This document shows positions 1 through 5,764 of a stretch of 8,414 nt of DNA, in pieces. The translations under genes and the position numbers were made by a program. Under the pieces are notes generated by a model. That model saw only the letters and a program-made list of their open reading frames with translations, was not told where the DNA came from and did not search any database. Source of the DNA: a bacterium (lineage in GTDB: Bacteria > SZUA-79 > Acidulodesulfobacterales > Acidulodesulfobacteraceae); the NCBI GenBank assembly GCA_021803845.1, contig JAJZLA010000050.1, positions 1 to 8,414 of the forward strand, written 5' to 3'. Position 1 is the stretch's first letter, and every line of letters starts with the position of its first letter.

Positions 1-193
1 CGAAAGAGCTCTGGACGTGAACGATTTAAAAAAACTTTCTTTGCAAAATCGTTATTTTAAAAAAGTTTTTACGGCGGATAATGTAAAAGATGCATTGGAA
101 ACGGCCGTTAAGAACAAAAAAAAAGATGAAGTGATACTTATCTGCGGCTCTCTATACCTTATAGGAGAATTTAAGAAAACCGTTATAATTTAA
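1..193 (+). CDS. folC: Folylpolyglutamate synthase / dihydrofolate synthase, C-terminal end (partial)
   Basis: Only the last 63 codons are in the window; the gene enters from the left edge, with its first full codon at base 2. FolC adds glutamate to dihydropteroate and to folates in the cytoplasm, using ATP. The visible piece fits the end of the C-terminal Mur-ligase-like domain. It opens with ERAL followed by an acidic helix, as in the family's 'RAL..eeL' segment, and closes with CGSLYLIGE (visible residues 48-56), the 'GSLYLvGe' strand-turn-helix near the FolC C-terminus. Only seven residues follow, so the protein ends where the family normally ends. The stop lies 13 bases before lptD, which suggests co-transcription. 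A run of nine A (116-124) sits inside the coding sequence just before the signature. The call rests on this short signature; the catalytic domain is out of view. Confidence 0.85.
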   Translation, partial: ERALDVNDLKKLSLQNRYFKKVFTADNVKDALETAVKNKKKDEVILICGSLYLIGEFKKTVII

Positions 194-206
194 TAGCGTT
201 AAATTT

Positions 207-2450
207 ATGAAAAAAATTTCGTTTGTCTTCTTAATTCTGGCGGTTTTATCTTTCATAAACGCGTTGGGCGCTAAAATTTCTTACGCAACCGAACCCGAAA
301 CTATTCCCATCCATATTTTGTCCGACAAAGTAGTCTATAATAAAGATAAACATACCTATATTTTTACGGGAAACGTAATAATAACGCGTAAAAAATTTAT
401 TTTAAAAGCGGATAAAGTTGTCTATTTTTACAAAACGGATTATGCCGTTGCCGCAGGAAACGTTATAGTAAATTCAAAGGGAACGGTTACTAGGGCTAAA
501 AAACTTAAAGTATATTTAAAAAACAGAATAGGAACTATTTATAATTCCCATATACATTATTTAAATAAAAATATTTACGTTTACGGCGATAAAATTTATC
601 ATAAAGGCAAAGGCTTTTATCAGGTTAAGGAAGGCTATATTACTTCTTGCAAAAGAACCCCTCCTTCCTGGAAACTGTATTCGTCTTTCTCGGATATATA
701 CGAGGGGAGTTATGCCTATTCCTTTAACTCTATTTTTTATATCCATAACGTGCCTATTCTATATTTCCCTTTTATGATAACCCCTATTAAAAATAAAAAG
801 TCTTCGGGTCTTTTAATACCTACTTTAGGGTACAGTTCTCTTACCGGTTATCAAGCGGGAGAAGGCTATTATTTCGATCTGGGCAGGTCTCAGGATTTGA
901 CTTATAATTTAAATTATTACAGTTATTTAGGCTACGGAAATTCGTTGAAATATAGATACAGTCTCAATTCATATTCGCACGGTTCTATTTACGGTTTTTA
1001 TATGCATGAAGATGATAACCAGAAAAGTCTAAGTATGACGCCTAATTTAACGCGGTATCTTTTATTTTCGCATAATATAGATTTTTTCGGCAATCTTGCG
1101 TTAAAAACAAATTTAAATATTCCGTCGGATAATTCATTTTATACCGATTTTTCGACCAGCGTTTATCAGATGACGAAAAACAGATTGTCGTCTAATTTTT
1201 CGGCGACTTATGATTTTGACGGCTACTCCGCAAGAATGAACTTTCTCAGGTTGGATAACTTATTTATTCCCAATTATGCTACGGTTGACGAATACCCTGC
1301 TTTTTCGCTGGACGGACAATCCGAACTAGGAGATTTTTTAAACAATCCTTTATATTTCAATTTGCATTCGTCTTTCGATGTTTTCAGAAGCCCCGCATAT
1401 CTGAACGATGAAAGATTGGATATATATCCGCAGGCGTATATGCCGCTGAGAGTTATAAGTGGCATACATATAACCCCAAAAGTGGGAATAAGGGATACAA
1501 GCTATTTTAATATTACGGACGGATATGCGGATATTTCTTCCGACGACAAAAACAGGCAGGTCTATTACGCTTCTTTAAACGATAATATGACCCTCTTTAA
1601 CGATTATGCCGTCTCTTCTAAAGAACACAGCGGTTACCTGGCATTTTTAACGCCCTACGTAAATTATAATCTTGTCAGGCCGGTTAATCAATCCGGTATT
1701 CCGTTAATAGACCAGACGGATTATATTCCGCAGGAAAGCGCATTTAAATACGGCTTTAATTTTAATCTTGAGGGCTACACAAATAAAGGAGTAAATAATT
1801 TACTCAGGTTAGGTCTTTATCAATATCATTCTATTTCAGGCAATTTTATAAATCCGCTGAATTATTTTAATTACGACAACGCAAATTCTGATATAATTGC
1901 AAGAATAAAAGTCCATCCTATTTCTAATCTTTATTTTTTCGGAAACGGAAGCTACGACGATTATAACTATATATTCCACGATTATAACGTCAACTCGCAG
2001 GTTACCGATTTCAGAAAAGATTCTTTCGGCATAGGATATACTGAAATAAACGACGTACAGGGGTATCTTACGGCGCTGGATATGTTTAATTCCACCAATC
2101 CTGAACTTTTTCCTCAGACGCCGTCGTCGATTACAGGACTTAATACCCTTTCCTACACGAGTTTATCCGCTAATTTGAATATTATCGGCGGTTTTAGCAT
2201 TAATACGACCGAAAATATAGACCTAACGGTACATAAAGATATATCTAATTCTATCGGAGTTACCTATCAGACGGGCTGTATAGGGTTTATTGCTAATTAT
2301 ATGAATCTGCCGTATTTTCACCAATGGGCATTTTCATTCGGTTTAATACTTAGAGGCATAGGCACATACGGCTTCGGCAATATGATTTCGCCGGGCGCCG
2401 AATCATCGGGACTGCCAATGGGCGGCCCCGGTTTTAACGGCGGTTTATGA
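207..2450 (+). CDS. lptD: LPS-assembly protein LptD (outer-membrane LPS translocon)
   Basis: LptD is the outer-membrane barrel that receives LPS from the periplasmic Lpt bridge and inserts it into the outer leaflet. The 747-residue product is close to E. coli LptD (784). Residues 1-27 form a signal peptide: MKK, a hydrophobic core, and a likely cut after SYA (A27). Residues about 33-140 are an OstA/LptA-like beta-jellyroll with repeated 'LSDKVVY', 'FTGNVII', 'LKADKVVY' and 'AAGNVIV' strands. The LptD barrel follows, opened by the family hallmark VPILYFPF (182-189, the 'P[VI]xYlPY' region), and is rich in Tyr, Asn and alternating strands to about residue 725. There are exactly two cysteines: C148 in TSCKRTPPSW, matching the conserved TSC...W site, and C691 near the last strands. 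They could form the inter-domain disulfide. A Gly/Pro-rich tail (about 728-747) follows the barrel. The start is the first ATG, directly ahead of the signal peptide; no clear Shine-Dalgarno precedes it. No lptE is visible nearby. Confidence 0.95.
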   Translation: MKKISFVFLILAVLSFINALGAKISYATEPETIPIHILSDKVVYNKDKHTYIFTGNVIITRKKFILKADKVVYFYKTDYAVAAGNVIVNSKGTVTRAKKLKVYLKNRIGTIYNSHIHYLNKNIYVYGDKIYHKGKGFYQVKEGYITSCKRTPPSWKLYSSFSDIYEGSYAYSFNSIFYIHNVPILYFPFMITPIKNKKSSGLLIPTLGYSSLTGYQAGEGYYFDLGRSQDLTYNLNYYSYLGYGNSLKYRYSLNSYSHGSIYGFYMHEDDNQKSLSMTPNLTRYLLFSHNIDFFGNLALKTNLNIPSDNSFYTDFSTSVYQMTKNRLSSNFSATYDFDGYSARMNFLRLDNLFIPNYATVDEYPAFSLDGQSELGDFLNNPLYFNLHSSFDVFRSPAYLNDERLDIYPQAYMPLRVISGIHITPKVGIRDTSYFNITDGYADISSDDKNRQVYYASLNDNMTLFNDYAVSSKEHSGYLAFLTPYVNYNLVRPVNQSGIPLIDQTDYIPQESAFKYGFNFNLEGYTNKGVNNLLRLGLYQYHSISGNFINPLNYFNYDNANSDIIARIKVHPISNLYFFGNGSYDDYNYIFHDYNVNSQVTDFRKDSFGIGYTEINDVQGYLTALDMFNSTNPELFPQTPSSITGLNTLSYTSLSANLNIIGGFSINTTENIDLTVHKDISNSIGVTYQTGCIGFIANYMNLPYFHQWAFSFGLILRGIGTYGFGNMISPGAESSGLPMGGPGFNGGL

Positions 2451-2464
2451 GAGTTTTTAATTAT

Positions 2465-3472
2465 ATGAAAACATATTTAGTAACGGGCGGCTTCGGTTTT
2501 ATAGGTTCCAATTTTATCCGTTATGTTCTGGATAATAAAAAAGACGTCTATATAATTAACGTAGATAAGGTAACCTATGCCGCAAACCCCGAAAATCTTG
2601 CGGATTATTCCGCAAATTGCAAATTTTATAAAGTGGATATCGCCGATAAAACCGCATTATCGAAAATTTTTATCGAAAATAAGATAGACTGTGTGGTTAA
2701 TTTTGCGGCGGAATCTCATGTTGACAGGTCTATCGCGGACCCCGGAATTTTCATTAAAACAAATGTGGAAGGAACCCTGAACCTGTTGGAATTATCCCTA
2801 AAACATAATGTCGGGAAATTTCTTCAGGTTTCTACCGACGAAGTTTACGGTTCGTTAGGCGCTTCAGGAAAATTCAGCGAAGATACCCCGTTATCGCCGC
2901 GCAGTCCTTATTCCGCTTCAAAAGCTTCAGCGGATATGCTTGCCATGGCGTTTTTTCATACTTATAATATGCCTGTTTTAATATCTAGATGTTCAAATAA
3001 TTACGGACCTTATCAGTTTCCGGAAAAATTGATTCCTTTAGTTATAATCAATGCATTAAATAATAAATATATACCTTTATACGGGGACGGAAAAAACGTA
3101 AGAGACTGGATACATGTGTCCGACCACGTTAAAGGAATATGTTCGGTTTTAGAAAAAGGGAAATTGGGAGAAGTTTATAATATAGGCGGTAACTCCGAAG
3201 CGGAAAATATAGATATAATTATATATATTTTAAATAAGCTTAATAAGCCCCATTCATTAATTAAGTACGTTAAAGACAGGCAGGGGCATGACAGAAGATA
3301 TGCCATGGACTTTTCTAGAATAAACGCCGAAACTGGATTTTTACCGGAATATAATATAGAAAAAGGCATAGATTCCACGATAAGCTGGTACATAAAAAAT
3401 GAAAGCTGGTGGCAGGAAATATTATCCGGGGATTATAAAGAATATTATAAAAAAATGTATGAAAACAGATGA
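2465..3472 (+). CDS. rfbB: dTDP-glucose 4,6-dehydratase (RmlB)
   Basis: This enzyme catalyses the second step of dTDP-L-rhamnose synthesis, dTDP-glucose to dTDP-4-keto-6-deoxyglucose, with bound NAD+, in the cytoplasm. It is an extended short-chain dehydrogenase. Numbering from M at 2465 (335 residues, normal for RmlB): the NAD-binding GGFGFIG is at 8-14, FAAESHVDRS at 80-89, catalytic T124-D125-E126 lies in STDEVYG, and the Y149xxxK153 pair is in YSASK. The RmlB-specific NNYGPYQFPEKLIPL (178-192), VRDWIHVSDH and DRQGHDRR (271-278) are all intact, which separates it from UDP-sugar epimerases. The reading frame can also begin at an ATG at 2447 that overlaps the lptD stop (ATGA), adding MRVFNY. 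I prefer 2465 because homologues begin right at the first beta strand and GAGAG (2449-2453) lies 11 bases upstream. Its neighbour rfbD supplies a later step of the same pathway. Confidence 0.95.
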   Translation: MKTYLVTGGFGFIGSNFIRYVLDNKKDVYIINVDKVTYAANPENLADYSANCKFYKVDIADKTALSKIFIENKIDCVVNFAAESHVDRSIADPGIFIKTNVEGTLNLLELSLKHNVGKFLQVSTDEVYGSLGASGKFSEDTPLSPRSPYSASKASADMLAMAFFHTYNMPVLISRCSNNYGPYQFPEKLIPLVIINALNNKYIPLYGDGKNVRDWIHVSDHVKGICSVLEKGKLGEVYNIGGNSEAENIDIIIYILNKLNKPHSLIKYVKDRQGHDRRYAMDFSRINAETGFLPEYNIEKGIDSTISWYIKNESWWQEILSGDYKEYYKKMYENR

Positions 3473-3474
3473 GG
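3471..3474 (+). promoter_or_regulatory. Shine-Dalgarno GAGG for rfbD, overlapping the rfbB stop
   Basis: GAGG shares bases with the rfbB TGA stop (3470-3472). It lies 7 bases before the ATG at 3482 but only 4 before the ATG at 3479, so it favours the second of the two adjacent ATGs. It is the clearest ribosome-binding site in the window and implies translational coupling of rfbB and rfbD. Confidence 0.5.
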
Positions 3475-3481
3475 TTTTATG

Positions 3482-4348
3482 ATGTTGAAAATTGCTCTTA
3501 TCGGTTCGACTGGCATGCTTGGTATAGACGTAAATTCCGCCCTTAAGGGGGTAAATTTTCTTATCAAAAATTATAATTCCAATAATTTAGATATAGCCGA
3601 CCCTCAGGCGGTCAATTCGGCCATGAACGGTTTTAAGCCGGATTATATCATTAATTGTGCCGCATATACTAATGTGGACGGGGCAGAAGCAGAAAAAGAA
3701 AAAGCCGACGCCGTTAATAATATAGGAGTGCAAAATTTAGCCGAAGCGGCCTTGAACGCTGGTTCGAGAATAATACACCTGAGCACAGATTATGTGTTTG
3801 ATGGATCGAAAAGGACGCCTTATACCGAAGACGATGCGCCTAACCCTATAAACGAATACGGATTGTCAAAACTCATGGGAGAAGATGCTTTAAAAAATTC
3901 AGGGGCAAGTTACGTAATATTAAGGACGTCATGGCTATACGGCAAAAACGGTAAAAATTTCGTTAACACTATTTTGAAATTGGCAGACAGCCAAAAAAAA
4001 ATAGAGGTTGCGGACGATCAATTCGGCAGTCCTACTTATACAAAAGACGTAGCATATGCTATATCCGAAATAATTATCAAAGATAATTCCAAAAACGAAA
4101 TTTATCACCTAACTAACGAGGGGCATACTTCATGGTATAAATTTGCCATAGAAATAATAAATATTTTTAAAAGGACAAATTGCGAAATTATACCGATATC
4201 TTCGGATAAATTAATAAGGCCGGCCAAAAGGCCTGTTTACAGCGTTATGGATAATTCTAAAATCAAAGAAGATTATAATATAGAACTGAGACCGTGGAAA
4301 GATGCCCTTAAAAAATACTGCAATGATATAGGATATTTTATTATTTAA
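3482..4348 (+). CDS. rfbD: dTDP-4-dehydrorhamnose reductase (RmlD)
   Basis: This enzyme catalyses the last step of dTDP-L-rhamnose synthesis, the NAD(P)H-dependent reduction of dTDP-4-dehydro-L-rhamnose, in the cytoplasm. At 288 residues it has normal RmlD length and all family motifs. Numbering from the ATG at 3482: Rossmann GSTGMLG (8-14), NCAAYTNVDGAE (58-69), STDYVFDG (101-108), the catalytic Y126xxxK130 in YGLSK, LRTSWLYG (147-154), the cofactor-side DQFGSPTYT (179-187), and RPVYSVMD near the C-terminus. Two ATGs are adjacent (3479 and 3482); the second is chosen on Shine-Dalgarno spacing, and the choice changes only one residue. It follows rfbB by 9 bases and is surely in the same transcript. 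The first and third pathway genes (rfbA, rfbC) are not in this window. An A9 run at 3993-4001 lies in the coding region; losing one A there would create an immediate TAG. Confidence 0.95.
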   Translation: MLKIALIGSTGMLGIDVNSALKGVNFLIKNYNSNNLDIADPQAVNSAMNGFKPDYIINCAAYTNVDGAEAEKEKADAVNNIGVQNLAEAALNAGSRIIHLSTDYVFDGSKRTPYTEDDAPNPINEYGLSKLMGEDALKNSGASYVILRTSWLYGKNGKNFVNTILKLADSQKKIEVADDQFGSPTYTKDVAYAISEIIIKDNSKNEIYHLTNEGHTSWYKFAIEIINIFKRTNCEIIPISSDKLIRPAKRPVYSVMDNSKIKEDYNIELRPWKDALKKYCNDIGYFII

Positions 4349-4353
4349 AAAAA

Positions 4354-4383
4354 TTCAATTAAGATATATAATCATAATATAAT
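4354..4383 (+). promoter_or_regulatory. Possible sigma-70-type promoter before the DUF502 gene
   Basis: The 38-base gap 4349-4386 is almost pure A/T and holds two exact TATAAT boxes (4367-4372 and 4378-4383). A poor -35 candidate, TTCAAT (4354-4359), sits 18 bases before the second box. Starting from either box, the transcript would have almost no leader before the ATG at 4387, consistent with the lack of a Shine-Dalgarno. Such boxes are common by chance in AT-rich DNA, so this is only a candidate; the gene may simply be read from upstream. Confidence 0.2.
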
Positions 4384-4386
4384 TAA

Positions 4387-4983
4387 ATGAATAAATCTTT
4401 TTTCGCTAAAATAAGAAGCAGGTTCCTTACCGGATTAACTATTATAATTCCTGGGGCTCTAACTATTTTTATAATAGTGTGGCTTTTAAGAGAAGTTAAC
4501 AGGATTTTTAATCCTTTCTCTATTTTTATAAAGAAATATATCCATATCTATATACCCGATATAGGATTAATACTTTTATTCGTTTTAATTCTTGCTTCCG
4601 GTTTTCTGATTACTAACTGGATGGGCAGAGCCGTTATAAATTTATACGAAAACGTTATGCTGAAAATCCCTGTGGTAAATTTGCTTTATAAATCAACTAA
4701 GCAATGGGTGGATATATTTTCTCCGGGCAAAAGTTCGTTTAAAAAATTTGTGTTGGTCAGATACACCGGAGATAAATTTATATACGGTTTCTTAACGTCG
4801 CATACCGGAATAAAAGGTGAAAATAAAGACGATTACGCGGTAGTTTATATCCCGACTAACCATCTTTATATAGGCATGAATATAATCGCCAAAAAGGACG
4901 ATATAATCGAAACCGGTTTGAAGGTGGAGCAGGGAATACAGATTGTTCTTTCGGCGGGGATAGCGTTTCCCGAAAAATTGTAA
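4387..4983 (+). CDS. DUF502 / COV-family integral membrane protein, function unknown
   Basis: This is a 198-residue inner-membrane protein of the widespread DUF502 family, whose plant members are the COV1 / LIKE-COV proteins; no biochemical role is established for bacterial members. A basic N-terminus (KIRSRF) leads into the family's 'fltGl.i.iP..iT' opening, here FLTGLTIIIPGALT, as helix 1 (about 13-34). Helix 2 spans about 59-78. Then come the conserved IPVVNLLYKSTKQ (94-106), a soluble beta-rich part with VVYIPTNHLYIGM (152-164), and the terminal EQGIQIVLSAG segment typical of the family. Length and motif order are normal, so it is complete. The first ATG gives the expected start; no Shine-Dalgarno is seen. 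It stands between the rhamnose genes and rsmE, separated by 38 and 22 bases. That position does not assign a function, although a membrane or envelope role would match the left neighbours. Confidence 0.9.
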   Translation: MNKSFFAKIRSRFLTGLTIIIPGALTIFIIVWLLREVNRIFNPFSIFIKKYIHIYIPDIGLILLFVLILASGFLITNWMGRAVINLYENVMLKIPVVNLLYKSTKQWVDIFSPGKSSFKKFVLVRYTGDKFIYGFLTSHTGIKGENKDDYAVVYIPTNHLYIGMNIIAKKDDIIETGLKVEQGIQIVLSAGIAFPEKL

Positions 4984-5005
4984 TATAAAAAGAATCGGTT
5001 TTTAA

Positions 5006-5764
5006 ATGCATAATAGATTTTATATCGAGGAGAAAATAGAGAGTTATCCTGGTAAAGAGATTATTTTGGAATCGATATCCGCTCACATTAAAGCATTTCG
5101 CAAAAAAATAGGCGACGAAATTAAACTCTTCGACGGCTTAGGTACGGTTTATTCTGCTAAAATAGTTAAGATTTCCAAGAAAAATATTAATATCGAGTTG
5201 ATATCAAGCAATAAATATTCGGAAGATAATATTAAAATTTATCTTTTCCTGCCCCTTATAACGTCTCATATAATGGACCAGCTTATCGCAAGGGTCTGCG
5301 AACTCGGCGTAAGCAATATTTTTCCCGTTATTACGGAAAGGTCGATTAAATTAAAAAATGAAAAAGAAATAAACTCTAAACTGTCTAAATGGGATAAAAT
5401 TTCAAGAGGGGCTATGATTATTGCAGGAAAAAATTTTTCCACCGTTATAAACAAACCTATCGGGTTAACCGACGCTTTTAAGTCGGCGGAAAATTTTAAC
5501 GCAAAATTAATAGCTTCTCCCGATGCCGATTTACCGTTAAAAAATTATATAGAAAGTCTCGATTTGAAAAAAGATAACATTTTTATAGGGATATTTATAG
5601 GTCCGGAAGGCGATTTTTCACAGTCGGAATTAAAATTATCAGAAGAATACGGTTTTACGCCGGTTAAATTGTCTAATTATATTATGAGTACGTTTGTCGC
5701 TTGTATTTATTCAGTTTCAAATTTACTTTGTTTCGCTTTTTCGGATACTAATTATGCGTCTTAA
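5006..5764 (+). CDS. rsmE: RsmE-family 16S rRNA (uracil-1498-N3) methyltransferase, divergent
   Basis: RsmE methylates N3 of U1498 in 16S rRNA using S-adenosylmethionine. The 252-residue length is standard. Residues 1-70 match the PUA-like N-terminal domain, with FYIEE, AHIKAFRKKIGDEIKLFDG and SKKNINIELIS. The SPOUT domain covers about 75-245, with ARVCELGVSNIFPVITERS (95-113) and the SAM-site GPEGDFS (199-205). These make the family call firm. However, several hallmark residues are missing. The helix normally reading EQxGR is I138-I139-A140-G141-K142, the second glycine of GPEGG is D203, and the knot motif LGxRxLRxETA is replaced at 222-232, with S223, Y225, S228, F230 and V231; only L222, T229 and A232 remain. 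The other two frames there hit stops, so this is not a frameshift. It may be a working but altered enzyme or one that has lost activity. The start matches family N-termini. The last codons overlap smc by 11 bases. Confidence 0.83.
   Translation: MHNRFYIEEKIESYPGKEIILESISAHIKAFRKKIGDEIKLFDGLGTVYSAKIVKISKKNINIELISSNKYSEDNIKIYLFLPLITSHIMDQLIARVCELGVSNIFPVITERSIKLKNEKEINSKLSKWDKISRGAMIIAGKNFSTVINKPIGLTDAFKSAENFNAKLIASPDADLPLKNYIESLDLKKDNIFIGIFIGPEGDFSQSELKLSEEYGFTPVKLSNYIMSTFVACIYSVSNLLCFAFSDTNYAS

Noticed and set aside
184..189. TATAAT box just before lptD
   Set aside because: It is part of the folC end and has no reasonable -35 about 17 bases upstream; such a hexamer is expected by chance in AT-rich DNA.
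2447..2464. Upstream ATG of rfbB overlapping the lptD stop as ATGA
   Set aside because: It adds MRVFNY before the first Rossmann strand, which homologues lack; the ATG at 2465 fits better, though the coupled start cannot be excluded.
561..5454. Minus-strand open frames inside lptD, rfbB, DUF502/rsmE and rsmE
   Set aside because: All are short (61-76 codons) and lie wholly or mainly within firmly identified + strand genes; they have no motif of their own.
5660..5720. Frameshift as the cause of the odd RsmE C-terminus
   Set aside because: Both other frames contain stops here and do not restore an LRxETA motif; conserved hydrophobic positions, T229 and A232 still align in the original frame.
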